Below are positions 1-26,829 of a DNA stretch of 64,000 nucleotides, piece after piece. How positions within the stretch are numbered: the stretch's first letter is position 1; each line of letters starts with the position of its first letter. A program made the position numbers and the translations under genes. The notes under the pieces were generated by a model. It did not search any database and was not told the DNA's origin. It was given only the letters and a program-made list of their open reading frames with translations. The stretch covers positions 50,157,134-50,221,133 of the forward strand of contig CM055098.1 of NCBI GenBank assembly GCA_029204225.1. The letters are read 5' to 3'. The stretch comes from Diphasiastrum complanatum (lineage: Eukaryota; Streptophyta; Lycopodiopsida; Lycopodiales; Lycopodiaceae).

Positions 1-2170
1 CTTAAGGCTAGATGCTTCTCTATCCAAACCATTTTGGGGTGAAAGCAATAACTTGTGCTAACTATTTGTGCAATAGATTGCCAAACCAAGCCATTGGAGG
101 TAACACACCCATTTGAAGCTCTATTTGGAGAGAAGCCCAATCTCAAGGATCTCAAAGTTTTTGATCCACTTTCTATGTACACCAATCCTTGGATAAGAGA
201 AGGAAGGATGATGCAACATCCATCAAATGCATCTTTGTGGATAAGGTGAGGAATAGCAAAGGTTATAGAGTCTTCAATCCCATCACTAGCAAGTGATAGT
301 GAGTAGGGATGTTATTTTTGATGAAGGACATGCTTATGATTTGGGATGATAATGCTACTAATCATCTTGATGCCAAGGATCATGCTAGGATGGAGGAGGA
401 GCTTCCAAGTGAAGAAGAACTTGAGGATCCACCTCAAGATGCAGAACTCCAAGAACTCCAAGAAGATCTACAAGGGCTAGAGACCCGAGCCATTGAGGCT
501 CACCTATGATGGTCAAGGTGATCAAAGGGAAGGCTCATCATCTTTCACATCTTACACCTTTCTTACTTCAATGGTTAGATGAGCCAACATGTTATGAAGA
601 TGCTTGTAAGTCTAAAGGTTGGATGGATGCTATGCAAGTAGAGTATGATGCTCTTATTGAGAATCATACTTGGGATCTTGTGGAACTTCCTCAAGGGAAG
701 AAACCTCTTGATTGCAAGTGGGTGTTTAGATTGAAGTATAATCAAGATGGATCAATATGCAAGAATCAAAGCTAGGCTTGTTGCCAAAGGTTTTTTACAA
801 ACCAAAGGCATTGATTATGATGAGACTTTTGCTCCTGTGGCTAAGCTTGTTACTATCAGGCTGATCATTAGTCTTGCTACAACCTTCAATGGGAGCTATT
901 CCAATTTGACTTCACAAATGCATTCCTCAATGGTTATTTGGAGGAAGAGATCTACATGAGGCAACCCGAGGCTTCATCAAGGCAAAGCATGAAAGAAAGG
1001 TGTGTTTCTTGAAGAAGAGCCTTTATGGGCTCAAGTAAGCACCTAGAGCATGGTACTCTAGGCTAAACTCTTTTTTCATTTCCATCAATTTTGTATTGAG
1101 TGCCTATGATCCATCATTGTATATAAGTTTTCATGATGGCATGATCATTATTCTTGTTTTGTATGTAGATGACATTATCTTGAGTGATAATGATCTAGAT
1201 GGAATTAGAGATGTAAAAATTGCTTTAGCAAAAGAGTTTTAAGATGGTAGATCTCTGCCTTCATTCTTGGAATAGAGGGTATTAGAGGATGTGATTTTAG
1301 CTTCATTTTTCAATCTAAATATGCTACATCCATCCTAGATAGATTTGGAATGATGAATTTGTAAAGGCATTGAGACACCAATGGAGCAACATGTAAAAGC
1401 ATCTATTGGTTGTGATGAAGCGTCCTTTGAGGACATCACATTATATAGAAGGCTTATTGGCTCCTTGATCTATTTAACTATAGCTAGACCTGATCTTAGT
1501 TATAGTTTTGGAAAGTTAAGCCATTGCAAAGTCCTATAGTTTCACATTGGAAGATGGCCAAAAGAGTTCTTAGATACATTTCATTCACTAAGAATTTTGG
1601 TATTTTGTATAGAGGAACTAATCTTGGCTTAAGAGCCTATAGTGACTCGGATTTTGCAGGTGACAAAGTGGATAGAAGATCAACAAGTGCCTTTGCCACC
1701 TTTCTATGTGATGGAGTAGTATCATGGCTTTCCAAAAAGCAAGATACCATCTCCCTATCTTCCATAGAATCCAAATACAAGGGCCTTGACATCAACATGC
1801 AAGGAGGTCTTGTGGCTCAAAAGGCTATTGGTGGAGCTTCATGTCATGGAGGACGAGATCCCTATCATCTATTGTGACAACCAATCAGCCCAATCACTTG
1901 CAACTAATCCTACATTCCATGCAAGGAGCAAACACATCGAAATTGCTCATCATTTCGTGAGGGAAAAAGTGCAAGCTAAAGAGATCAAGCTCCAACACGT
2001 GCCATCATCAAGTTGCTTGGCTAATTTATTTACTAAACCTTTACCTAAAGATTCATTTGTCAAGCTTAGATCTTCAATTGGAGTTATTGATAAAAGCATT
2101 GTGATCTCCAAGGCTAGATTTGAGGAGGAGTGTGAAAAATTGCCTACATTGGCAAATCTAGCCATGTAGA
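1..2170 (+). mobile_element. Degenerate Copia retrotransposon, integrase end to RNase H
   Basis: Broken Copia pol reading left to right. The window opens inside the integrase C-terminal part (HPFEALFGEKPNLKDLKVF, 103-160). Reverse transcriptase follows from about 570, with [15 protein letters not shown] and KARLVAKG motifs at 714-795 and a YVDD catalytic box at about 1162-1173. RNase H follows from about 1640, with SDSDFAGD, SSIESKY, DNQSAQ and SKHIEI motifs, and ends near 2105-2169. The frame is broken repeatedly: frameshifts near 770, 960 and 1790 and in-frame stops such as 1036-1038. No intact LTR is visible to its right. The 5' part lies outside the window. Dead element; the family assignment is secure from domain order INT-RT-RH. 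Confidence 0.9.
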
Positions 2171-2700
2171 ATATTGTACAGTTTGTCAATATTGTTTGTT
2201 GGTTACTTTTCAAACTAATTTTCCATGATATTAGCAAATCAAATTTTTTAGTTGTATCTTGTACACATTTTTCAATACAATCACTTTTCGGTTTAGTCAT
2301 CATGATTACTCATAAATAAGTTAAATATGTGTATTTTAAAAAAAAATCAACAAATAGCTTGATTTTAGAAATTTTAAACTAATCAAATCACTTATATGTT
2401 CAATTGTTTCTCGAAAAGATAAACTTTGAAAGTTTGAAAATAAAAAATTATTCTTAAAAAAATTAATCAAGAATTTGTTCACATTTGAAATTTTGCAATA
2501 GAGACAAATTTTAAAATAAAAAATACATATGATAGCTTATGATTTTTCATATTCATAAATTATAATAAAATGAAACTTTTCTTTATTTTTCATTCATTTT
2601 TATAAATTTGACATTCAATATTTTGGCAAATTTTCAAACAATTTTCAACTTTTTGAGAAAACTGGTATCTAGGTCATTTCTCTTTTTTTTGGTCACTGTG
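2171..2700. other. AT-rich stretch without a gene
   Basis: Very A/T-rich spacer between two Copia remnants. It may contain what is left of the first element's 3' LTR, but I cannot define its ends. No coding sequence, RNA gene or clear repeat is visible. Confidence 0.5.
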
Positions 2701-4305
2701 TTAGATATTCTATGGCACAGAAGACTATGCCGAACCACAAACATTCGAGAAAGCCATCGACAGTCCACCAGGCAAGGACAAACGGATTCAAGCCATGAAT
2801 GAAAAAATGGAGTCCATGAAGAAGAATGAGGTCTGGACACTACAACCAGGGCCAGACAAACGAAAGACAATGCAATGCAAGTGGGTTTACAAACTCAAGT
2901 ATGGACCAAATGGGGATGTTGAAATACAAGGCCAGACTTGTAGCGAAGGGTTTTTCTCAGAAATATGACATCGACTACATTAAGACCTTCTCTCCAGTGG
3001 TGAAACATGCGTCCTTACGTCTACTATTTGCATATGCAACTGCATACGACCTCATGATTCACATCGTTGATGAGAAGACAACGCTCCTACATGGCGAACT
3101 AGATGAAGAAGTCTACATGGATCAACCTCCAGATTATGCCTCCGAATCACTTTCTACCTAAGCATGCAGAATGCACAGAAGTATCTATGGTCTGAAATAA
3201 TTAGCACGATAATATTATAAGAAGAAAGATCATGCCCTGATATCTTTGGGATTCAAGCCTTTGTGGCCAATTTTAGTGTTTATGTGAGAGTCACAGATGG
3301 GGAGATCATCATTGTTGCTGTGTATGTGGATGACACCCTGATATTATGCAGAAGCGAAAGCCTGATTGCAGGAGTGAAGAATGAGATCTCGAAACATTTT
3401 AAGATAACAGACCTAGGAGAAGCCAGATGTTATATAAGCTTGCAAATCGACCACAACTATGATGAAGGAAACCTATACCTTCATCAGTCAAGGTACATCC
3501 AAAAAATCCTAAACGATTTTGGGATGACAGATCGCAAAGGGACAAAAATTCCAATGCTTGTAGGAACAATCCTGATGAACAAAGATTGTTCAAATATAGA
3601 AGAAGAGCAAGAGATGATGCAGCACACACCTTACAGGAGGCTGATCAGATCTTTGATGTATCTAGCAAACAACACACGTCCCGACATAGCTTATGTCGTG
3701 TTCAGGATGAGCCAATTCAACACGAATCCAGGCTTAGCACACTGGAAGATCACGAAGTGAATCTTACAGTACCTTCAGCAAATGAAGGATTATGGGTTGT
3801 GTTACTCTCATGATGCATGTTTCCAAATGCACTCCTACAGTGATGCTAGCTAGGCATCTCTCAAGGACGACTGTAAAAGTGTCTCAAGATGGTGCACCAT
3901 TGCAACAAGCGTAGCAATTCTCTGGGTCAACAAGAAACAAACCATTATAGCTCAATCATCTTGCAAAGCAGAATACGTTGCAGCCACAAAGATGGCCAAT
4001 GAAATCACATAGCTCAGACAAGATTGGGTGAAACCAATCAAGAGCCACTGATTCTGCATATGAACAATACTTCTGCAATTCACCTGACGAAGGATCTCGT
4101 GTTTCACTCAAGGACAAAACACATTGCAATCAAATATCATTTGATAAGGGACCTAGTCACAATAAATGAGTTGCAGACTAGCTTCATTGGAACGAAGCAA
4201 ATGGTGACAAACATCTTCACCAAGGCCTTAAACAAAATTTTGTTCGAGAGGCAGAGGAAGAGTCTAGGAGTCATAAAGCCACCATGCTTTGAGAGAGAGA
4301 GATGA
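2701..4305 (+). mobile_element. Degenerate Copia pol fragment, RT to RNase H
   Basis: A second Copia pol remnant, from a family different from the first and similar to the element at 33.5-39.4 kb (both carry [16 protein letters not shown] and FSPVVKH). RT begins about 2720; the catalytic box reads AVYVDDTLILCRS at about 3316-3354. The DIAYVVFRMSQFN block follows at about 3680-3720. RNase H motifs are at about 3835-4230 (YSDAS, AQSSCKAEYVAA, HSRTKHIAIKYH, NIFTKAL). Pol ends with LGVIKPP at about 4265-4285. Stops and frameshifts occur near 2930, 3160, 3200, 3850 and 4010, so no protein is made. Gag, protease and integrase are absent, so the element is truncated on its left. Confidence 0.88.
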
Positions 4306-5228
4306 AGAAACAAAGGGTTTCGAGCCACAAAGATTTGCTAGCTTTCGAGCTCAAGTCTGCAGAAACACAAGGGAGCAGCCCAAACAAGAACATCGAAGCT
4401 TCGACGACTGAGGACCCGAAGACGACGATAAAATGTTCGTTGACTGAAGGCCACTCAAACACAAGGAACAATGTTCGTGGACCCAAGGCAATCTAATGGC
4501 AAGGCCAAAGAGAGAGAAGAAGACATGAAGACCCAAGGGGCGGCGGATCTCCACGCGTCAAAGTACAAAGGAGATCGCAAAAATACAAAGGAAATGTCAT
4601 CCTCTAGAGACTGACAAGATACCCTTGGAACGTGCCTAGTCAGCTATTTTTGTAATCTTCTGATCTGCTAATCATATCCCCCTCTCTCTACATACATGTA
4701 GAGCGTAAATTATTAATTATGCATATGCAAGGAATCAGATTGGTAGTATACCAATGTAAGCTGAGCAGTGTGTAGTCAGCTAATGTTCAAGAAGTCCGCT
4801 AGTAAGCGCAACAAGTTTTTGATTCGTGAAAGACTTAGTTTCTTTCGTGCCGACGTGCTGTGTGGTTTGTCACAACAGCGTGTAAGGAATTCTTTGATAA
4901 TGCAGTAGATGTTTTATGTAGATAAGTTTATTGTCTTGAACATGATCAAATGATTTATTGTTTGGTAGTTGTATGTTTGTAGTCAGCAAGTTTAATCTTA
5001 TTCCGCACACTAGTTTTACCTTGTTGAATGCATAAGTAAATTATATGTAGGTCAGCAGTGTCTGCCCTCACCCTGGAGGATTGTAGATCTTGTCATAGAG
5101 GGTAGTAGACCTGAGGACAGAATCGAATTCCATCTAGGTTTGTTTCTGTGAGAATCTCAATAGTGGTATCAATGTGAAACAATTCGTGTCTGGATATCAA
5201 CTGTGCTTGACCCGTTGTTTCCTCAACA
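4290..5228 (+). repeat. LTR next to the second Copia remnant
   Basis: The purine-rich stretch after pol (GAGAGAGAGATGAAG, about 4289-4303) looks like a polypurine tract, and a consensus primer-binding site begins at 5230. The roughly 0.9 kb between therefore behaves as an LTR, ending CAACA just before the primer site. The precise left end is not determined. Confidence 0.6.
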
Positions 5229-5229
5229 G

Positions 5230-5241
5230 TGGTATCAGAGC
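5230..5241 (+). promoter_or_regulatory. Retrotransposon primer-binding site (initiator-Met tRNA)
   Basis: TGGTATCAGAGC, the usual plant Copia primer site complementary to the 3' end of initiator methionine tRNA, two bases after the CAACA end of the LTR. It marks the start of an internal region, although the sequence that follows is RNase H and not gag. Confidence 0.8.
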
Positions 5242-5690
5242 TTAGAGATTCTCATCAGAGGCTACTCCAACTCATATTGCGGAGGAACAGTCTCTACCAG
5301 AAAATCTACCTACGGGTTCTGTTTCTATCTAGCAGGGGATTTTGTGAAACTCAAGAAAGTAGAAATCAGTGGCACTTTATTCGACCGAGGCAGGGTACAT
5401 CGCAACATGTCAAGCTTCAAAAGAAGCTATATGGGTCGGGTTATTACTTTACGACTTACATCACACTCAGTGCAATGCCATTACCATTCTGTGTGACAAT
5501 TTGAGCTGTATTTCACTGTCTCTGAATCCCAAATTTCATGGTAAGTCTAAATACAAAGAAATCCACTATTATTTTATTTGGGAGAAGGTTTTCTCATGAC
5601 AAGTGATCCTTCAATACTGCTCCACAATAGAAATAGTTGTAGACATATTCACCAAAGCTTTTCTCAGGATCAAGCATAATTTTTTTTTTA
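5242..5690 (+). pseudogene. Copia RNase H fragment
   Basis: Carboxy-terminal Copia RNase H spread over three frames: TRKSTYGFCFYLAGDFV at about 5298-5350, then TEAGYIATCQASKEAIWVGLLLYDL at about 5380-5455, then DNLSCISLSLNPKFHGKSKY at about 5500-5560 and an IFTKA-like tail at about 5645-5665. It starts directly after a primer-binding site, so gag, protease, integrase and RT are missing. Frameshifts near 5350 and 5480 and a stop near 5598 make it dead. Confidence 0.82.
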
Positions 5691-6119
5691 GCATGCTAAA
5701 CCTGATGAAGTCACCAAGGCACCAACCGTGACCTTAAGGGAGACCATTGGAAATTAAGTTCACAGTTTCATCTTTGGTGATACTATCTCTATTTCAAAAT
5801 TCTTCTTGCACATTTTTTATCACTGATTTAGGATCAGATGCAACCTACTTTGGTTGTATGTTTGCTCATCTGATACCTGCAGGAATCACAGAACTCAGAC
5901 AACCGAACTATTTGAAGAACGACTACATCAAGCTTTTGGTTGATCTTCATCCATGGATCAAACACTAAAGGGTAACCAATCCTATTCTTTTCACATTCGA
6001 ATGTCAAGTTCAAGTTATTTGAAGAACATTGAAGACCTGGCCATCTTCAACAACTTCAGCAAATCAAATTTCTAAACAAGTCTACATAAATACATTGTCT
6101 TCGTAACAGTCTACAGAAT
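5691..6119. other. Spacer without recognised gene
   Basis: Probably the degraded LTR of the preceding RNase H fragment. I see no coding sequence; only a short open frame (5747-5968) without recognisable motifs. Confidence 0.4.
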
Positions 6120-6720
6120 TGAACTGTTTTTTGCACATTTCGCATTTTTTCGAAAGGCGAAAAATGCGAAGTGCCCATCTACTTCGACGAAATAAAAGTT
6201 CCAAGTTCATTGTCACATTTTCCTGAAAGACGAAAAATGTGAAGTGCACATCTACTTCGACGAAATAAAAGTTCCAAGTTCATTGTCGCATTTTTCGGAA
6301 AGGCAAAAAAAATGCGAACTATGCGACCAAAGTCATCGAAAGTGTCCGAAGTGGCCGAAGTCTCCGACTTCTTCAACCATCAAGTCAGTCGATGACTGAA
6401 GTCACCGAAGTCACCAAAGTGTCCGGAGTCTCTGACTTCTTCGACAACTTCGACCATCAAGTCATCCGAAGTGTCCGAAGTCTGACGTCACCAATGTGAC
6501 CGAAGTCTTCGAAGTATTCGACATCTTCGACTTATTTGACTACTTCGATGATCTATTGATCCAACTACTTTGAAGTCATTCGAAGTGTCCAAAGTATCTG
6601 ACTTCTTTGACAATCAACTGATCCATCCACTTTAATGTTCAATCTTCGACGAGTCAACCGACTCATTCGACTTTCTCAATGACTTCAAGTCATATTTCTC
6701 GTCTGATTGATAAACACACT
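6120..6720. repeat. CGAAGT/TTCGAC-rich degenerate repeat array
   Basis: About 600 bp dominated by variants of CCGAAGTGTCCGAAGT and CTTCGAC. The left end holds a near-perfect tandem duplication of about 75 bp: CATCTACTTCGACGAAAT starts at about 6177 and again at about 6249, each followed by AAAGTTCCAAGTTCATTGTC. Degenerate copies continue to about 6690. Similar CG-centred motifs occur in the LTR-like regions at 32.4-32.7 kb and 33.55-33.87 kb, so this is probably a decayed LTR U3 region; that origin is inference. Confidence 0.7.
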
Positions 6721-9079
6721 ACAAGCTTGGAAAGATGATCTTGAAATAAAAATAATAATTACAAACATTATTAGTTTGGTCAATAAATAGTGCTATACAT
6801 GTTATCTGCTAGCCAATCCAAACACTATTAACATTTGAGCAATGACAACGGCCCATCCATAGAACATGAAGCATATTCAAGCCATCAGAATTTCACCACC
6901 ATAACACTGATGCAAACAAGACTTGCAGTTTATTTAAACCATTTACAAGAGTAAATAGCAAAAAACAGAGTTTTATTGTTAATTGGACTAACTTTAAGGC
7001 TATCATTCAACACCCTGGAAGCATCTTCGGGTGGTCATAAGCTAAAATGCAAACTTCAACATGAAAAGGCTCCAAATATTCATGAATCTACAGATTTGCT
7101 CTTACTCGTTGAGTCTCAAACCAGTATCTCCAGATAATTGCTAAGAACCACTAAAGTCAACTTCAACGTATTTGGCATGCTACTACTAATGCAAAAGCCT
7201 CATGCTGTCTATGAGCAAATACACATTTCTTAACTCGCACCAATTATGATGACATCAATGTCAATTTTCAGTTTTTTAAAACAATTTTAATATAGAATAT
7301 TATTTCACGACACAAATGTCCAATCATATTTTAAACAATGATTTTGTGGCATATCACAAATGTTTGCTATTCACCCCTTAGATTGATTGGCTAACCTCCA
7401 TCCATATAGAGTGCTCATTCATCACTTCAGGCTACTCATGTGGGCAGTTTTGCTCTTCTTAAACAAAGCATGTCAGGGACTAATATTTCAAGATACAAAT
7501 GTCCAATCATATATAAATTAAACAGGGCTTTTGTGGCATACCACAAATATTTGCTATCATTCACCCCTTAGATTGGCCCACCTCCATAAATATAGAGTGC
7601 TCAACTCATGAAAATTCTTTCACCTATGATGTCCTGGCTACGGTATTTTTCTCCCAATTAACCAGCAACACGTCTACAAACTGAGTAACCTCACCGTTAG
7701 CTCTAGTAATCATGAAATAGAATGGAATTTGAGCAAAAAGATCACTTTCTGATCAAGATACAGGGGTCTATTTGATACTTCAAAGTAAGCAGAGACTGAA
7801 GGTTGAAGTTGGCAGGTTCCATATCACATGCTCAACTATGCTGCAGATATATGTAGCTAGATTGCCACTTGTGAACTCTCTAGTAAAAGATCCAAGGACA
7901 AACAACACTGCCACTGGATACAAATCTAGTACACCTTTTTATCTGCAGTTCATATGCAACAGACCTAGGACATGCACCAAGAGAAAAGACATACAACTGT
8001 CTTACAATTTTCATAATTTTCTATAACCAATGCAGCTGCCAAAACAGGAAAAACTGACTTTTCATGTCAGTTCCCTGGGAGCTGCTATTAACAAGCTTGA
8101 CCGTGGATACAAAATGTCTCCTCTTTCACCAAGAGCTCATATATGGATCCATCGTCATATAAGTATGACTTTTGAAACTATGAGCTTGTGGGACTAATCT
8201 CAACCATAAAAAGTCATTTTGAGAAAGCACAGCCTAGGCATTTGATTCTCACTTGGATGAAGACAGACCACGATCTTTAGATTAGATTATGAAAATTAAC
8301 GAAGTTGTTCTTTGAGTAAGCCAAGTTGGAAAATGTGTCAAAATTTCTAATTAGTATTACGCCTATGTGCTACATGGTACCAGAACTATTCATTTGATTC
8401 TCACTTGGATGAAGACAGACCACAATCTTTAGATTAGATCATGAAAATTAACAAAGTTGTTCTTTAAGTAAGCCAAGTTGGAAAATGTGTCAAAATTTCT
8501 AATTAGTATTACGCTTATGTGCTACATGGTACCAGAACATTACGGCCATACTCATTGATCACCCAGAAGATGGTCCCAGTACATTTATAACACTTCATAA
8601 TCCTGATTTTAAAATTTGAAGCTGAAAGATGGCCCAGTAAGGGCTGGGCATGCACTAGAGGTCCCATGCAAGGGCCCTTTCAGCTACTTGCCAAAGGAGG
8701 AGCATAAGAACCTCGGTCTAATACCCTGTGAGCTTTGTGAAGTGATACCCAGATTCATGACTTGGCCATCTTTGAGAGACCACTCTTATCCACAGTCCGC
8801 ATTATTAACTTCAAGAACTTCCCAGCTTACATGCAGTTCTGATCTGGACCTGACATTCATCATATATGGCTGCAATTTTGCTTCATCATACTTAAACAAG
8901 CGCCCTTGTGATACCAAAGGTTCAAAGTCACATTATACAAAAAATTTCAGTGCAGATAACAAACATCAAAATCTCATTTGCAAACGCATAATTGCAGGAC
9001 AAAATTTCTTCATGCTCAAAAGTGTCAATAGTTTACTCCTGCCGGTGTGGAATCATTTACGTAAGTATCTGGCAAAATG
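6721..9079. other. Intergenic region downstream of GPN1, with tandem duplications
   Basis: No gene recognised. It holds a diverged duplication (about 7302-7420 and 7490-7608, sharing ACAAATGTCCAATCATAT, CACCCCTTAGATTG and TATAGAGTGCTCA) and a nearly identical tandem duplication at 8239-8538. The 3' UTR of the GPN1 gene must begin at 9079 and run left. A 155-codon open frame on the plus strand (8616-9083) shows no domain and overlaps the GPN1 3' end, so I do not call it. Confidence 0.5.
8239..8538. repeat. Tandem duplication, unit about 150 bp
   Basis: Two direct copies, 8239-8390 and 8391-8538, begin CATTTGATTCTCACTTGG and end CTACATGGTACCAGAAC. They differ at only a handful of positions, so this is a young local duplication next to the GPN1 3' end. 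No coding content seen. Confidence 0.9.
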
Positions 9080-24106
<15,027 letters not shown>

Positions 24107-24174
24107 GCTCCACTCCACCCTTCCTTCAACTGACTGACGCAAATTTTCTTCTGCACTTTTGATCGTTGCCGACG

Positions 24175-24211
<37 letters not shown>

Positions 24212-24600
24212 TCACATTATTGCTATTTTTCATTTTTCATTTTTCATCTCAAACCAAAAAAAACCCTAAAACAAACCCTCCTCTCATCTCCACTTTATAA
24301 CTTCTTTTTTTCTAAAACAACTTATTTCTTTTTAAAAACTTTTCTTTCTAGGAATTTATAAATGTTCTTTTTTTAAAAATTTTTAAATGCACATGTCATT
24401 TTCAACCCATTTTCACTGCACTTCAAATATGTTTTAGGGCAAACGTGGACCAATGAGAATACACAAAACTCTTTTTGTCTATCCACATTCTCTCTCTTTC
24501 TCTCTCGCTCTCTCTCTCTCTCTCTCTTGATAAGGGTTTTTTCTCAATTTCTTACCTCCAGAACCCTAATTTGAATTCAGGGTTTCTCTTTGGAATGCAT
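24107..24600 (-). promoter_or_regulatory. GPN1 5' UTR and promoter region
   Basis: A transcript-sense (GA)n run lies at 24178-24208, about 70 nt upstream of the ATG, and another at 24489-24529. A TTATAAAG box on the minus strand lies at 24293-24300. A telobox-type AAACCCTAA (24261-24269) and AACCCTAA (24562-24569) occur in the same stretch; teloboxes are common in promoters of growth and translation genes. The start site is not known, so TATA use is inference. Confidence 0.55.
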
Positions 24601-25740
24601 GCTGTATAGCTTTAATTTTCAAGACTTTGCTTATGGAGCAATTATTGGCACTACCAATTTGAGTTTCTTTCCATGCAACCCGTTCACTCTGGCAAAGGCA
24701 CAGGTCAGTGAATGGATGAGGGGGTTTGCAATTTTCTCTAAAATTATGTGTCGGCTGACCAATCCAACCAAGTGAAAAGTGTGATAGAGTGCTCGGGTGA
24801 ATGGACCACATGGAAAGAGGCCCTTAGAGTCCCACACATGAATCTACCTTTTTAAGCTTTGTTGTAAGCCATAATCTATTGTGACTATGTTTTGTTTTTT
24901 GTTTTTTAAACATTCTAAATGCTCTTAACAAGTCAAAGCTTCTTGCAATGTATAGTGAGACCACCTGCTTCTCTCCCATTATTCATTGCTAGTCACCATA
25001 TCCCTAGCTTTATCTCACTTTAGGGTTATCTTAAGTGAGTTTGAGCATTTAAAAGCATTATTTTCATATTTTAAATCTTTTGAAATACAATCTTTGTCAT
25101 TTTATTTTTTAACAAATAAGTACGTCTAACTTCTCATGATTTATATGTCACCTTGTTCCTTACGTTTCTTCCTATTGCAACAAGTAAACACAAAGTATGG
25201 TCTCGTCAAAAAGACTTAGATATAGACGTGGACAAATCAAAACTCAAGAATCAAGTTTATTACATAATTGAATACACAATCTCTTTCCATTTTTTCCCGT
25301 ATAAGGATTTCCCACCCATTTTTCTTTCAAATTTTAGCCTCGAAACCTTCAATCTTTCAGTATTTTCCACTCACTTGTCTCTGTTTCTTTTACTTCTTGG
25401 ATTTCAAATATTTCGTCTCAATTGAAGGTTAATATATATCATGGTGTTTGAGCTTCTTGTAGAATGTGTGTAGATGCATGAAAAACTTGAAAAGCTAAGG
25501 TTTTTGTGAAATAATTAGGGTGTTGGGAAAGAAAAATAGTGATATAGTTTTGATACTTGAATACTAATAAGATTATTTTGACGCTTGAATGCTATTAAGT
25601 TGTATACTAGAGCCTAAAATAGCCACTGACAAGTATAAAATATGGTTGTCTCAGCTAATTGGAGATTTTGAACAAGATTTTGTGACAAAGAGAATTATTG
25701 TCCGTGACAAAATCTGAATACATTGTAGCTTCATAGAGGT
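24601..25740. other. Intergenic spacer, no gene seen
   Basis: AT-rich upstream region of GPN1. No protein, RNA gene or defined repeat recognised. Confidence 0.5.
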
Positions 25741-26040
25741 AGTGTGGTTGAGAAATTTGTTGTCTAGCATTGGTCTCAGACAATATGCTCCAATAATTAT
25801 TCAGTGCGATAATCAAAGTGTTATTACACTATTGATGAATCCTAGGTTTCATTCTAGAAGCAAGCACATTGAAATTAAATATCACTACATCAAGAGTAGG
25901 AGTCTCAACAAAAATGCATGTCTAGAAATTTCCAAAACTCTATACATGGAAACTAACATATTTACAAAAGCATTAAATCAAGAGGCACACAAGAATTTTT
26001 TTGCAATCTTTAGTTTGGCAATCAAGGATCCAGATTAAGA
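25741..26040 (+). pseudogene. Copia RNase H C-terminal fragment
   Basis: One open frame carrying the Copia RNase H end: VWLRNLLSSIGL, IQCDNQSVITLLMNPRFHSRSKHIEIKYH and ETNIFTKAL. It starts near the middle of RNase H and ends right before a purine-rich AAGAGAGAGTG tract (26037-26047) and an LTR. Everything upstream in pol is missing. Confidence 0.85.
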
Positions 26041-26046
26041 GAGAGT

Positions 26047-26580
26047 GTTGTTGTTATGTCCATGACTTGTACATAGGAATCAATATACTCCTAGTCTTGG
26101 ATACACGGTACTCCTGTGAAACAACCTGTTAGTTATGCCGCATCATATTGAACATGACCCGAAAATAACTAATATCCTTTTGAGGCCTAGAACACACTAA
26201 ATGGAGTTAATACAAGGTTTGGGACAATGTAGAGTTATCAATGACAATTATATGAATGTGTGTAGTTATCAATAGCAATTCTATTAATAGAGGATCCATG
26301 ATAGAAACTCTATTCTAGATGAATATATGTATAGGAGAGGTAGGACCTTGCATGTCTATGTGCACATGTGGTTCTAGGCTCTATATAAGGAGGCCAAACT
26401 CGCCCTACTACTTAGATTTGTGATTGATTCATTGCCAGGCTCTCACTCTAATTTCGTGCTTCCTATACCTTGGCTTGGGGATGAAGCTCCTAGAGGTTGA
26501 TTGGTTGCTTCTACTTGGTTGGGTGTTTTTTCCATTGTGTTTGTCTTGTAAGCAAGATCTTGAGGAGCTTTCCCTTATAG
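26047..26580 (+). repeat. LTR followed by a primer-binding site
   Basis: Starts TGTTGTTGTTATGTCC after the polypurine tract and runs to the primer site TGGTATCAGAGC at 26581-26592. It carries a TATA-like CTATATAAGGAGG at about 26379-26391. Acting as a 3' LTR on its left and a 5' LTR on its right, it has the same arrangement as the LTR at 5228. Confidence 0.68.
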
Positions 26581-26592
26581 TGGTATCAGAGC
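26581..26592 (+). promoter_or_regulatory. Retrotransposon primer-binding site (initiator-Met tRNA)
   Basis: TGGTATCAGAGC, immediately right of the LTR ending near 26580. About 240 bp further on the Copia-like leader gives way to unrelated sequence. Confidence 0.75.
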
Positions 26593-26829
26593 AACGCTTA
26601 CGAAGATCGAGAAACTTGGAGAGGTGGTGCTTTTCATTGGAATTTTGGTGGAGATCAACTAGTATTCTCATCCAGGTGGTGGAACAAGTGTGCAAATTGG
26701 TGGATCTTCCCAATTTCAATTTCCATATTGCTAAGATCCATGTCTCTCTTGATTTTTTTTGTGGTTTATGGAGAATTGTCCTAGAAGCTAATTTGTATTA
26801 ATTTTTTAGAGCTTTTTGTTGTGTAGCGG

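Noticed and set aside
24590-24837. Short frames upstream of GPN1
   Set aside because: Under 85 codons on both strands in promoter sequence, with no motif or splice-linked continuation.
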